From the NCBI RefSeq assembly GCF_002874535.1, contig NZ_CP025025.1, positions 1,411,526 through 1,475,525 on the forward strand: a stretch of 64,000 bases of DNA. Reading direction: 5' to 3'. The notes below the pieces were generated by a model that worked only from the letters and a program-made list of their open reading frames with translations, was not told the origin of the DNA and made no database searches. This document shows positions 9,463-17,892 of this stretch, piece by piece (positions within the stretch are counted from its first letter, which is position 1; each line of letters opens with the position of its first letter). This stretch comes from Mesobacillus jeotgali. Its GTDB lineage: Bacteria; Bacillota; Bacilli; Bacillales; Cytobacillaceae. Position numbers and translations under genes: made by a program.

Positions 9463-10083
9463 ATGCCATTAACCCGTCAGGATGCCTGGTCACAGGATGA
9501 AGATTTATTGCTTGCTGAAGTTGTATTAAGAAATATCCGAGAAGGCGGTACGCAACTGAAAGCGTTTGAAGAAGTAGGCAAGCAGCTTTCGAGGACTGCT
9601 GCAGCTTGTGGTTTTCGCTGGAATTCCTATGTAAGGAAACAATATAAATCTGGTATTGAGCTGGCGAAAAAGCAGCGGAAGGAAGCGAAAAAACAGGCAA
9701 AGACACAAGAGAAGACAGAAGTAGCTGCGGCACCAGTGAGCGATGCGCCAAATATTCCTTCAGAACAAGAGAAGAAGCGTTCAAATCTTAGCATAGAAGC
9801 AGTAAAGCAATATCTTGACGATCTCTATGTAAAAGCGGGAGTTGCAGACAGCCAGGATGTTAATAAAGAAAAAATCCGCGGACTGGAAAAGCAAATCTAT
9901 TACTTGTCTGCCGAAAATGAAAAATTAGAAACACAGTTGCGTTCCATGGAAGAAGACTATCGTGCCCTCATAGATATCATGGAGCGTGCGAAAAAAAGAG
10001 TAGGCCCTAAAGGTGAGGACCAGAAACAAAAAATGAACTTCCAGGTTGAAGCAAAAGGAAATCTTGAGAAGGTTGAAAAATAG
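9463..10083 (+). CDS. gerR: RsfA/GerR-family sporulation transcription regulator (YlbO)
   Basis: A 206-residue regulator. Residues 1-60 form a Myb/SANT-like helix-turn-helix (W9, W53 and the [10 protein letters not shown] stretch), followed by a charged linker. A heptad-patterned coiled coil lies at about 130-165. It is GerR by position between rpmF and ylbP; the paralogue RsfA has the same layout. In B. subtilis GerR is a mother-cell regulator made under sigma-E that represses and activates subsets of that regulon. ATG 9463 follows AGGAGG; a TTG codon directly precedes it. Confidence 0.85.
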   Translation: MPLTRQDAWSQDEDLLLAEVVLRNIREGGTQLKAFEEVGKQLSRTAAACGFRWNSYVRKQYKSGIELAKKQRKEAKKQAKTQEKTEVAAAPVSDAPNIPSEQEKKRSNLSIEAVKQYLDDLYVKAGVADSQDVNKEKIRGLEKQIYYLSAENEKLETQLRSMEEDYRALIDIMERAKKRVGPKGEDQKQKMNFQVEAKGNLEKVEK

Positions 10084-10091
10084 CGATAAAA

Positions 10092-10123
10092 AGCGCCTGC
10101 CGAAAATGGCAGGCGCTATTTTT
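10092..10123 (+). terminator. terminator after gerR
   Basis: A perfect 10-bp stem AGCGCCTGCC / GGCAGGCGCT with a 6-base loop, followed by ATTTTT. Confidence 0.9.
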
Positions 10124-10160
10124 AACCAGATAAGAAAGTATAAATTTTCACTTCGAGAAT

Positions 10161-10280
10161 TGTCTAGCTCCAGCGCCTAGCCCCTCGAGTCGCTTCGGTC
10201 CGCCCAATGAAGTCAAAGAACGACTTCACTGGTCGGCCCTCCAGCGCTTGTCGGGGCTAAACAAGGCGCTTACGCTTTTC
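10161..10280 (+). repeat. palindromic intergenic repeat, copy A
   Basis: About 120 bp that recurs in inverted orientation at 14131-14368. Its outer parts are imperfectly complementary (AGCGCCTAGCCCC at the left; GGGGCT and GGCGCT, separated by six bases, at the right). The centre holds TGAAGTC / GACTTCA around a 7-base loop, so the unit can fold into one long hairpin. It fills the gap between the gerR terminator and the end of ylbP. No open frame or transposase is present. It looks like a miniature palindromic element of REP or MITE type. Confidence 0.85.
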
Positions 10281-10284
10281 TTAA

Positions 10285-10758
10285 TTACTGCAATTGTTCT
10301 GTTACACCAGCCGGATACCAGACAAGCGGATTCTCGCCACGGTCTCTCTCTACATCATAATGAACTGGCGTAAAGCCCATTTTATCCCAGAAGTCTTGCG
10401 ATTTCACTCTAGGATTTGTTTTTATTGGCAGACCATAACTTTTCGCGAATTCAACTAGTGCTTTCCCATAGCCCTTGCCCTGGTAATTTGGAAGTACTTC
10501 TAACTTCCAAAGCTCAAGATAATCCTGTGGAGGCTCGAAATAGCGGTCAAATTGCTTCTTGACCTGGTAAAGGCTCATACGGGCAACAAGCTTGTCGCCG
10601 AAATAGATTCCGTAGAATGGTGAATCACTATCATTTTCAACAATGTTCGCTTCCAAGTCCTCAAGCATCGAAAGCTCCTGGTGGCCATACTCTTTGAATT
10701 TCTTGAATTCTTCTAATGTCTTATAATTGATTTTCAGTTTCTCCACTTTATTCACCAT
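10285..10758 (-). CDS. ylbP: GNAT family N-acetyltransferase YlbP
   Basis: A 157-residue GNAT-fold protein. The acetyl-CoA binding motif A is the YQGKGYGKALVEFA stretch, preceded by LEVLPNY. The acceptor is unknown, as for B. subtilis YlbP. I start it at ATG 10758, which has GGGGGA eight bases upstream; the frame can be read five codons further but without a site. The stop codon is directly followed, in its reading direction, by repeat copy A. Confidence 0.88.
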   Translation of the reverse strand: MVNKVEKLKINYKTLEEFKKFKEYGHQELSMLEDLEANIVENDSDSPFYGIYFGDKLVARMSLYQVKKQFDRYFEPPQDYLELWKLEVLPNYQGKGYGKALVEFAKSYGLPIKTNPRVKSQDFWDKMGFTPVHYDVERDRGENPLVWYPAGVTEQLQ

Positions 10759-10902
10759 AAAACAATCCCCCAATCAAGCCGCCAATAATTCATTATCCAT
10801 TTACCCGAAATATGAAATATTAAAAGGCAGCTGAATATATTTGTTTTTTATAGCCTATTTTTATTATATTATAAAAACATGAAAAATTCTGCATTTGAAT
10901 TT

Positions 10903-10951
10903 TAGAAAGCGGTTCCAATTTTTGCAGGAAAGATACAGAATATTGTAGAAT
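10903..10951 (+). promoter_or_regulatory. candidate promoter with cre-like site upstream of accC
   Basis: TTGCAG (10922-10927) and TAGAAT (10946-10951) with an 18-base spacer form a plausible sigma-A promoter. A CcpA (cre)-like sequence TAGAAAGCGGTTCCA at 10903-10917 matches the WTGNAANCGNWNNCW consensus except at one position. It lies just upstream of the -35 box, a position usual for CcpA activation rather than repression. This is by-eye inference. Confidence 0.4.
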
Positions 10952-10993
10952 TTTATATAGTGAGCGTATTTTTTACGGGAAAGGGGAATTAGC

Positions 10994-12337
10994 GTGCAAA
11001 AAATATTAATTGCAAACAGAGGAGAAATTGCGCTTCGTATTATCCGAACTTGCAGCGAACTTGGGGTTAAAACAGTAGCCGTCTATTCTGATGCGGATAA
11101 AGAGCTGCCTTTTGTAAAAGAAGCTGACAGCGCTTACCGGATTGGCGAGCCGCCTGTTCAAAAATCATATCTTAATGCAGAAGAAATTTTAAGAATCGCA
11201 AAGGAAGAAAAGGTGGATGGCATCCATCCTGGTTATGGTTTTTTATCAGAAAATGCAGAGTTTGCCCGAAAAGTGAAGGAAGCAGGCTTGACTTTCATTG
11301 GTCCTGCTCCGGATACAATTGAAAAAATGGGCGATAAAATCGTTGCTAGATCGACGATGGAAGCAGCCGGCGTTCCAGTCGTGCCTGGAAGTGAACAGGG
11401 TTTGAAAACGCTGGATGATGCAATCAGGCTTGCAGATGAAATCGGCTACCCTGTGATGCTAAAGGCGAGCGGGGGCGGCGGAGGCATTGGCATGGTGCTT
11501 TGTGAAAATGAGCAAGCGCTCGCTAAGAATTTTGATTCAACGAAGGGCAGAGCAAAGGCTTACTTTGGTTCTGATGAAGTATTCATTGAAAAATACATCA
11601 AAAATGCCCGGCATGTCGAGGTGCAGATTTTTGGCGATACCCATGGCAACCATGTACATATGTTCGAACGTGATTGCTCGATCCAGCGCCGACACCAAAA
11701 AGTGATTGAAGAGGCACCTTCGCCATTCCTGAAGGAAGAAGCACGGCAGAAGATGTATGATACAGCTGTAAAAGCCGCTAAAGCAGTGGATTATGTAAAC
11801 GCAGGAACTGTGGAATTCATTGTTGATGAGAACGAAAACTTCTATTTCCTTGAAATGAACACAAGACTGCAGGTTGAACATCCAGTCACAGAAACGATTA
11901 CTGGCCTGGATCTTGTTAAGTGGCAAATCCTCGTTGCGCGCGGTGAAAAACTTCCGCTGCTTCAGGATGAAATTAAAAAGGATGGTTGGGCCATCGAATT
12001 CCGTTTGTATGCGGAAGACCCAGTAAGGTTCCTGCCTTCACCTGGCAAAATCATCGAGTTTTCATGGATGGAGGCAGAAGGCGTTCGGGTGGATTCTGGT
12101 TATGAATCCGGTTCGACTGTAACCCCTTTTTATGACCCTATGGTTGCCAAATGCATTGTAGGGGGAAGTACCAGGGAAGAAGCAATTCAGCTTGCACAGG
12201 AGTTTTTCGCGACGCTGAAAGTCGAAGGCATTAATTCCAATGCTCCGCTGTTTGCGGAAATTTTAAGTGAAGAGGGCTTCAAAGCGGGCAGCTACACGAC
12301 AGCCTATTTAACAGAAAGAAAAATGGCATCTAAATAG
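10994..12337 (+). CDS. accC: biotin carboxylase subunit of an acyl-CoA carboxylase
   Basis: ATP-grasp enzyme that carboxylates biotin on its carrier protein using ATP and bicarbonate. At 447 residues it has the length of AccC. The glycine-rich ATP lid is the KASGGGGGIGM stretch, and the signature RDCSIQRRHQKVIEE is intact. The start is GTG 10994 after AAGGGGAA. It is followed at 14 bases by a biotinyl-domain gene and a carboxyltransferase, so it probably serves that dedicated complex rather than the fatty-acid AccABCD enzyme. A second, housekeeping accBC is expected elsewhere in the genome. Confidence 0.92.
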   Translation: MQKILIANRGEIALRIIRTCSELGVKTVAVYSDADKELPFVKEADSAYRIGEPPVQKSYLNAEEILRIAKEEKVDGIHPGYGFLSENAEFARKVKEAGLTFIGPAPDTIEKMGDKIVARSTMEAAGVPVVPGSEQGLKTLDDAIRLADEIGYPVMLKASGGGGGIGMVLCENEQALAKNFDSTKGRAKAYFGSDEVFIEKYIKNARHVEVQIFGDTHGNHVHMFERDCSIQRRHQKVIEEAPSPFLKEEARQKMYDTAVKAAKAVDYVNAGTVEFIVDENENFYFLEMNTRLQVEHPVTETITGLDLVKWQILVARGEKLPLLQDEIKKDGWAIEFRLYAEDPVRFLPSPGKIIEFSWMEAEGVRVDSGYESGSTVTPFYDPMVAKCIVGGSTREEAIQLAQEFFATLKVEGINSNAPLFAEILSEEGFKAGSYTTAYLTERKMASK

Positions 12338-12351
12338 AGGAGGAAGAGAAC

Positions 12352-12564
12352 ATGAAAGAAATTACAGCAAATATGGCAGGCACAGTACTTAATGTGATGG
12401 TAGCAGCGGGAGACACGGTTACAGAGGGGCAGGAAGTCCTGATGCTTGAATCCATGAAGATGGAAATCCCTGTTGAAAGCCAGGGTGCAGGAAATGTTGC
12501 GGAAGTTAAGGTGAACATTGGAGACTTTGTAAACGAAGGCGATGTCCTGCTTGTATTAGAATAA
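12352..12564 (+). CDS. small biotin/lipoyl carrier protein
   Basis: A 70-residue single biotinyl domain. The biotin-accepting lysine is Lys36 in ESMKM (33-37), with the flanking glycines typical of the fold. This is much shorter than AccB (about 160 residues) because it lacks the N-terminal extension and thumb; such single-domain carriers accompany acyl-CoA carboxylases like B. subtilis YngHB. It lies between accC and the carboxyltransferase with GAGGAGG as ribosome site. Confidence 0.92.
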   Translation: MKEITANMAGTVLNVMVAAGDTVTEGQEVLMLESMKMEIPVESQGAGNVAEVKVNIGDFVNEGDVLLVLE

Positions 12565-12585
12565 TAGATTTTAAGGAGGAGTAGA

Positions 12586-14127
12586 ATGACTACCGCAAAG
12601 ACTTTAACTGATTCATTACAGGAGAAAGTTCAACAAATCGAGGCTGGCGGCCAACCGAAATATCATGAAAAGCTGGCTGAGCAAAATAAATTGTTTGTGC
12701 GTGAGCGCTTGAATCTATTATTTGACGACGGAGTCTATGAGGAAGATGGCAAATTCGCCAATTTCCAGGCTGGCGACCTGCCGGCAGATGGTGTCGTAAC
12801 AGCGATCGGAAAAATCGGCGGCCAGACAGTCTGTGTCATGGCGAATGATTCAACAGTAAAAGCCGGCTCATGGGGCGCCAGGACTGTTGAGAAAATCATT
12901 AGAATCCAGGAAACAGCTGAAAAATTAAAGGTGCCTTTATTGTATCTGGTCGATTCAGCTGGTGCCCGAATTACGGATCAGCTTGATATGTTCCCGAACA
13001 GACGGGGAGCAGGCAAGATCTTTTACAATCAGGTGAAATTGTCTGGGGTAATCCCGCAAATTTGCCTTCTTTTCGGGCCTTCTGCAGCAGGAGGAGCGTA
13101 TATTCCTGCTTTCTGCGATATCGTGATCATGGTTGACCAGAATGCTTCGATGTACCTGGGATCACCAAGGATGGCGGAAAAGGTAATCGGCGAGAAGGTA
13201 ACGCTTGAGGAAATGGGCGGAGCCCGCATGCATTGCTCAGTGAGTGGTGTAGGCGATATGCTTGTTTATAGTGAGCAAGAAGCCATTGAAGCGGCTAAGC
13301 ATTATTTAAGCTACTTCCCTGCCAATTTCCAATCGAAGACAGCAGTACTCGAAGGAGTAGCTCCTAAGGCTGGAAGAAGTCTTGAAGAGATTGTCCCATT
13401 GAACCAGAACGCTCCATTTGATATGTATGAGGGTATTGATGCGCTGATCGACGAAGGAAGTTTCTTTGAAATCAAAAAGCTGTTCGCTCCCGAAATCATC
13501 ACTGGATTTGCGCGTATAGACGGAAGGGCAGTTGGAATCATTGCCAACCAGCCGAAGGTGAAGGGTGGAGTATTGTTCGTGGACTCTGCAGATAAGGCAG
13601 CTAAATTCATCACGCTCTGCGATGCCTTCCATATCCCTTTGCTGTTCCTTGCTGACGTGCCGGGCTTCATGATTGGTACGAAGGTTGAGAGAGCAGGGAT
13701 CATCCGCCATGGTGCGAAGCTGATTGCTGCGATGAGCTCAGCGACCGTGCCGAAAATCTCTGTAATTGTCCGTAAGGCATACGGAGCTGGTTTATACGCA
13801 ATGGCAGGACCGGCATTCGAACCAGATTGCTGCATCGCCCTGCCGACTGCGCAGATCGCGGTAATGGGTCCGGAAGCAGCGGTTAACGCAGTATACTCCA
13901 ACAAAATCAATCAAATTGAAGATCCTAAAGAGAAAATCGCTTTTGTCCAGGAGAAGCACCAGGAGTATAAAGAAAGTATCGACATCTATAAGCTAGCTTC
14001 CGAACTGATCGTTGACGACATCGTTGCAGCCAACGACCTGAGGAATGCACTGATAGACCGATTCAAGCTATACGAAACAAAAGATATGCAATTCAGTGTC
14101 AGGAAACACCCTGTATATCCGGTATAA
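12586..14127 (+). CDS. acyl-CoA carboxylase carboxyltransferase (beta) subunit
   Basis: Moves the carboxyl group from biotin to an acyl-CoA. The 513-residue protein has both crotonase-like halves of the PccB/MmdA/YngE family. Glycine-rich acyl-CoA-binding segments GPSAAGGAY (first half) and ADVPGF...KVERAGIIRHGAKL (second half) are visible. Length and motifs suit propionyl-CoA carboxylase or methylcrotonyl-CoA carboxylase; without leucine-catabolism neighbours, propionyl-CoA is the likelier substrate, but this is inference. It is the last gene of the accC operon; repeat copy B begins right after its stop codon. Confidence 0.88.
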   Translation: MTTAKTLTDSLQEKVQQIEAGGQPKYHEKLAEQNKLFVRERLNLLFDDGVYEEDGKFANFQAGDLPADGVVTAIGKIGGQTVCVMANDSTVKAGSWGARTVEKIIRIQETAEKLKVPLLYLVDSAGARITDQLDMFPNRRGAGKIFYNQVKLSGVIPQICLLFGPSAAGGAYIPAFCDIVIMVDQNASMYLGSPRMAEKVIGEKVTLEEMGGARMHCSVSGVGDMLVYSEQEAIEAAKHYLSYFPANFQSKTAVLEGVAPKAGRSLEEIVPLNQNAPFDMYEGIDALIDEGSFFEIKKLFAPEIITGFARIDGRAVGIIANQPKVKGGVLFVDSADKAAKFITLCDAFHIPLLFLADVPGFMIGTKVERAGIIRHGAKLIAAMSSATVPKISVIVRKAYGAGLYAMAGPAFEPDCCIALPTAQIAVMGPEAAVNAVYSNKINQIEDPKEKIAFVQEKHQEYKESIDIYKLASELIVDDIVAANDLRNALIDRFKLYETKDMQFSVRKHPVYPV

Positions 14128-14130
14128 AAA

Positions 14131-14368
14131 CAAAAAGCGCAAGCGCCTCGTTCAGCCCCGACAAGCGCTGGAGGACCGACCGGTGAAGTCGTTCTTTGAC
14201 TTCATTGGGCGGACCGAAATCTAAAAGTATAGCCGACTGTCCAGAAACGCAGAAACTGGAGACTCCGACAAAGAAGCGCTTTTTGCTTCTGCCGGCGAAG
14301 TTGAAGTTTCGGAGTTTCTAGGAGGCGAAACTAGACAAGCGACTCGAGGGGCTAGGCGCTGGAGCTGG
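14131..14368 (-). repeat. palindromic intergenic repeat, copy B with internal insertion
   Basis: The reverse complement of copy A (10161-10280), at high identity in both flanks (14135-14217 and 14337-14368). About 120 extra bases lie between them, at about 14218-14336. As in copy A, the AAAAGCG end adjoins the stop codon of the upstream gene. The sequence is non-coding. Confidence 0.85.
14218..14336. repeat. insertion inside repeat copy B
   Basis: About 120 bp absent from copy A. It contains its own inverted parts: AGAAGC / GCTTCT around GCTTTTT (about 14272-14290), CCAG / CTGG, and paired AGAAACT and AGTTTCT segments. It has no open frame. It may be a nested small palindromic element, or the ancestral longer form of the repeat. 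Confidence 0.6.
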
Positions 14369-14420
14369 ATTAAGACAACCCATATAGTTATCTACATCAC
14401 AATTATTTTACCCTGCATAA

Positions 14421-14460
14421 AAACAAAAACGGAGATCCTATTGGGTCTCCGTTTTTGTTT
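14421..14460 (+). terminator. strong terminator downstream of the carboxylase operon
   Basis: A perfect 15-bp stem (14421-14435 with 14446-14460) that extends inward by three more pairs, with T-rich ends on both strands, so it can act bidirectionally. It lies beyond repeat B. The rest of the gap to panE (14461-14651) shows a TATAAT at 14580-14585 without a good -35. Confidence 0.85.
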
Positions 14461-14651
14461 TTACTGGGGAAAAGACAATGTTCTATCAAAATTAATTCAA
14501 ATAACCATAATCCCTTCTTCCTAACAAGCAATTGTTTCTGCTAAAATATGACTAAAGTCATTGTTATATCGGTGTCAAATATAATAGATTTTTCAATATA
14601 AAAGCACGAATGTTCTTAGTTGTTTTTTTAAGGGCAGGATAAGGGGTCTTT

Positions 14652-15548
14652 ATGAAAATAGGAATAATCGGCGGCGGATCAATAGGTTTATTATTCTCTT
14701 ATTACCTGAGCATGGGTAGTGATGTTTCTATATACACAAGGACACGGGAACAAGCAGACTCAATTAATGAAAATGGTCTTCATCTTGTAAAAAGCGGAAT
14801 AGAGCATACTCCTGCAAAGGTAACTGCTGTCCCAATCCAGGAATGGAAGGGGAACGATGATTTAACAGTTGTTGCGGTAAAGCAATACCAGCTGGATGGT
14901 TTAATATCTGATCTAAAAGATAAAGCCAAAGGAAGCATCCTTTTTCTGCAAAATGGCTATGGCCATATCAAACTGCTTTCTGAATTGGAAACATCTGAAG
15001 TTTATGTGGGATCCGTTGAACACGGAGCTGTAAGAAAGAACGGCTTTACAGTTCAGCATAATGGATTGGGTGTAACAAGAACTGCGATATTTAAAGGAGA
15101 AGATGACCTTCTTAGAGAATTATCTACTATATCACCTTCGGGTTTTCCGTTTATCATTGAACCGGATTTCAAGGAGATGCTAATCAAGAAGTTGGTGGTC
15201 AATTCGGTAATTAATCCATTGACAGCAATTCTTAAAGTTAAAAATGGCGAGCTGATCCACAATCCATCTTACTTTGAAATTTTTAAGCAAATGTTTGATG
15301 AGTGTGCCTATGTACTTGATTTGCCTAATCGGGAACAGTACTTCAAAAATCTAATGACAGTTTGCGAAAAGACGGCAAACAACCATTCATCCATGTATAA
15401 GGATATTGAAAATGGCCGACAAACTGAAATTGATGCCATACTCGGGTATTTGCTCGAATTATCTAGAAGAAAAAATATAAAAGCTCCATTAATACATAAT
15501 TATTATCATTGCATCAAGGGGAAGGAGCACGAAAGGGAGGGAGCATGA
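14652..15548 (+). CDS. panE: 2-dehydropantoate 2-reductase (YlbQ)
   Basis: NADPH-dependent reduction of ketopantoate to pantoate in pantothenate/CoA synthesis. The 298-residue product has the Rossmann motif GGGSIG at residues 7-12 and the C-terminal ApbA domain with NSVINPLTAIL around the catalytic region. ATG 14652 follows AAGGGGT. The stop overlaps the start region of the DUF3397 gene. Same place as B. subtilis ylbQ. Confidence 0.9.
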   Translation: MKIGIIGGGSIGLLFSYYLSMGSDVSIYTRTREQADSINENGLHLVKSGIEHTPAKVTAVPIQEWKGNDDLTVVAVKQYQLDGLISDLKDKAKGSILFLQNGYGHIKLLSELETSEVYVGSVEHGAVRKNGFTVQHNGLGVTRTAIFKGEDDLLRELSTISPSGFPFIIEPDFKEMLIKKLVVNSVINPLTAILKVKNGELIHNPSYFEIFKQMFDECAYVLDLPNREQYFKNLMTVCEKTANNHSSMYKDIENGRQTEIDAILGYLLELSRRKNIKAPLIHNYYHCIKGKEHEREGA

Positions 15549-15937
15549 TGCCGGGATTCTTCTCTGCACTCGTTGCCGCATTGATTACAGTTCCAATGAT
15601 TGGCTACCTCGCTGTGTTCATCATCAGTAAGCAAATCACAGGCAACCATCGGCGTTCTGTCAATCTGGCAATTGATTTCAGCACCTTTTTGCTGGTGCTG
15701 TCTGTCCATTTTTTGATCATCACTATCTGGGAAAAGTCTTTCCTGTGGCTGATTTTGATCATCTTGTTTGGACTTGCGGCTATATTTGTCTGGATTCACT
15801 GGAAGTACAAAGAAGAAATAATGTTGCCAAGGGTATTTAAGGGTTTTTGGCGCTTTAATTTCCTGCTATTCTTTTCTGCCTACATCGTCCTTGTGTTGTA
15901 TGGTTTGGTTAAGCGCCTGACCTTTCTGTTTGCTTAA
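15548..15937 (+). CDS. DUF3397 family membrane protein
   Basis: A 129-residue protein with four predicted membrane segments and a basic loop (KQITGNHRR). The DUF3397 family sits between panE and bshC in many Bacillaceae; its function is unknown. Two start codons fit, at 15545 and 15548; I prefer 15548 because GGAGG is then seven bases away. It is coupled to panE by overlap of start and stop. Confidence 0.8.
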   Translation: MPGFFSALVAALITVPMIGYLAVFIISKQITGNHRRSVNLAIDFSTFLLVLSVHFLIITIWEKSFLWLILIILFGLAAIFVWIHWKYKEEIMLPRVFKGFWRFNFLLFFSAYIVLVLYGLVKRLTFLFA

Positions 15938-15942
15938 TCTAG

Positions 15943-15977
15943 TGTTGGACCGTCCTTTAGAAGGTCCAGCATTTTTT
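15943..15977 (+). terminator. terminator after the DUF3397 gene
   Basis: TGTTGGACC pairs with GGTCCAGCA (one G-T pair), followed by six T residues. Confidence 0.88.
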
Positions 15978-16135
15978 ATTGTCAGTCGAGATGAGAGAAA
16001 AGAAGCCAAAGCAGTCAAGAAACCCTCGTAGTTAAAACACACAGTGCTTGCAAAAGTACAAAATTAAGTTCATTATGAAAATCTTGATTTTAGAAATTTC
16101 GTAAAGCAAAGTTTTTTTCTTTTCATTTCAAACAA

Positions 16136-16144
16136 TGCTATACT
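16136..16144 (+). promoter_or_regulatory. extended -10 promoter of bshC
   Basis: TGCTATACT matches the extended -10 form TGnTATAAT with one change. The region 17 bases upstream is T-rich but not a good -35. It is the best promoter candidate in the 15978-16186 gap. Confidence 0.5.
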
Positions 16145-16186
16145 CATAACAGTGAAAATTGCTTACGAGAAAGGAAGTACAAGTTA

Positions 16187-17821
16187 ATGGAGATGTTGAA
16201 TCTCTCTCTTCCGGCAGCAAACCGGTTTGCGACAGATTACCTGGCTGGAAGCCCTGAATTGCAGAGCTTCTTTCATTATAATTTTACAGACGAAAAATCT
16301 TATATTCATCGCCTTGATGAATTGAAAAATAGAAGCTTTATGAGGAATGAGCTTGCAGACCATATACAGTTCTTCATGTCTCGTTATGCCAAGTCTGACA
16401 AAATCACTGATAATATTGATAAGCTCAGAAAAGAAAATAGCGTTGCAGTCATCGGAGGACAGCAGGCAGGTATTCTGACTGGACCGCTATATACCATTCA
16501 TAAAGTGATTTCGATTATCAAACTTGCCGAACAAAAAGAGGCAGAACTGGGCGTCCCAGTCGTACCCGTATTCTGGATTGCCGGTGAAGACCATGATTAC
16601 CAGGAAGTTAACCATGTGTACGTCATGAAGGATAATAAACAGGAAAAGTGGGTTTATCCTGAAAGGAATCTAGAGAAAAAAATGATTTCAGAAGTTTGTA
16701 TAAACAGGGATCTATGCTATTCCTGGGTTGAAGAAATCATGGAAACCTACGGTGAAACAAAGTACACGAAAGAAGTATTGGCATTTGCTTTAGAATCTTT
16801 GCAGAAAGCGGAATCCTTCGTTGATTTTTTTGCGATGATTATCATGGAGCTTTTCAAGGACTCCGGCTTGCTGATTGTGGATTCCGGAAATAAAGAACTG
16901 CGCAGACTGGAAAAAGAATATTTCATCAATCAAATTAAAAACCACCGTAAAATAACAACTGCTGTTCTCGGCCAGCAAGAACAGACAAACTCGGCAGGCT
17001 TTGCGAATATGATCGATATTAACGAGAACGCTGCGAACCTTTTCTTTTACGATGAAAAAGCAAATGAGCGGATTTTGCTCCAATTCGACCCACAAAGTGG
17101 AGGGTTTTCAGGTAAGAATGGAGAAGTCAGCTTCACATATGATGAGCTAGTGGAGATTGCGAACGAATATCCCGAGAAGCTTAGCAATAATGTGGTGACT
17201 CGTCCGTTAATGCAGGAGTGGCTCTTCCCAACGCTTGCGTTCATCGGCGGCCCTGGAGAAATTGCTTATTGGGCCGAGCTGAAACTCGTTTTTGAACATT
17301 TCGGTCTCAAGATGCCTCCACTTGTTCCAAGGCTCAACATCACACTGCTTGAAAGATCGATTGAGTCAGACCTTGAAGAACTGAATCTGGATTTGAAAGA
17401 AGTTTTAGTTTCAGGTACAAGCGGACATGAGCTGAAATTTATCGACTCATTAAAGGATCGTGAAGTAGAAGAACTTTTCGAGAAAGTAAAAAGGATGCTG
17501 TCAGAACAATATAAAGTCATCCAAGAAAAATCAAGCGGAATTGACCCAGTACTGATGCCAATGCTGCAGAAAAACGAATCCATCCTGATAAAGCAGGTTG
17601 GATTCATGGAAGATAAAATTGTAGAGGCAATTTGCCGTAAGAATGACCATATCCTGAGGAAATTCACAAGAGTGGAGAACGCTTTAAGACCAGGCGGTTC
17701 ACCGCAGGAAAGAGTCTGGAACCCATTCTACTATTTGAATAAGTACGGCTTAGGTCTAATACCAGGATTATTAAAGCTACATTATGAATTCGATGGAACC
17801 CACAAAATAATAAAAATGTAA
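16187..17821 (+). CDS. bshC: bacillithiol biosynthesis cysteine-adding enzyme BshC (YllA)
   Basis: Thought to catalyse the last step of bacillithiol synthesis, adding cysteine to glucosaminyl-malate. The 544 residues are close to the 539 of B. subtilis. The nucleotide-binding-like stretch GGQQAGILTGPLYTIHK and the Rossmann-type core are intact, and the C-terminal part is helical/coiled. ATG 16187 follows GAAAGGAAG. It is a single gene with its own terminator. Confidence 0.93.
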   Translation: MEMLNLSLPAANRFATDYLAGSPELQSFFHYNFTDEKSYIHRLDELKNRSFMRNELADHIQFFMSRYAKSDKITDNIDKLRKENSVAVIGGQQAGILTGPLYTIHKVISIIKLAEQKEAELGVPVVPVFWIAGEDHDYQEVNHVYVMKDNKQEKWVYPERNLEKKMISEVCINRDLCYSWVEEIMETYGETKYTKEVLAFALESLQKAESFVDFFAMIIMELFKDSGLLIVDSGNKELRRLEKEYFINQIKNHRKITTAVLGQQEQTNSAGFANMIDINENAANLFFYDEKANERILLQFDPQSGGFSGKNGEVSFTYDELVEIANEYPEKLSNNVVTRPLMQEWLFPTLAFIGGPGEIAYWAELKLVFEHFGLKMPPLVPRLNITLLERSIESDLEELNLDLKEVLVSGTSGHELKFIDSLKDREVEELFEKVKRMLSEQYKVIQEKSSGIDPVLMPMLQKNESILIKQVGFMEDKIVEAICRKNDHILRKFTRVENALRPGGSPQERVWNPFYYLNKYGLGLIPGLLKLHYEFDGTHKIIKM

Positions 17822-17824
17822 TTC

Positions 17825-17856
17825 AAAGCTTCATCCTACGAGGATGGAGCTTTTTT
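17825..17856 (+). terminator. terminator after bshC
   Basis: AAAGCTTCATCCT pairs with AGGATGGAGCTTT (one G-T pair) around a 3-base loop, then a T-run. Confidence 0.9.
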
Positions 17857-17892
17857 CTTTGGAAAATTATTGTCACAGCACCGTACTGCCGG

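Noticed and set aside
12586-14127. Fatty-acid acetyl-CoA carboxylase (accD/accA)
   Set aside because: The carboxyltransferase is a single fused-type 513-residue chain of the PccB/YngE kind without the AccD zinc finger.
14549-14585. Promoter of panE with TGACTAAAGTCA dyad and TATAAT
   Set aside because: The -10 is perfect, but no -35 stands at 16-18 bases, and the dyad has only 5-base arms; not strong enough to list.
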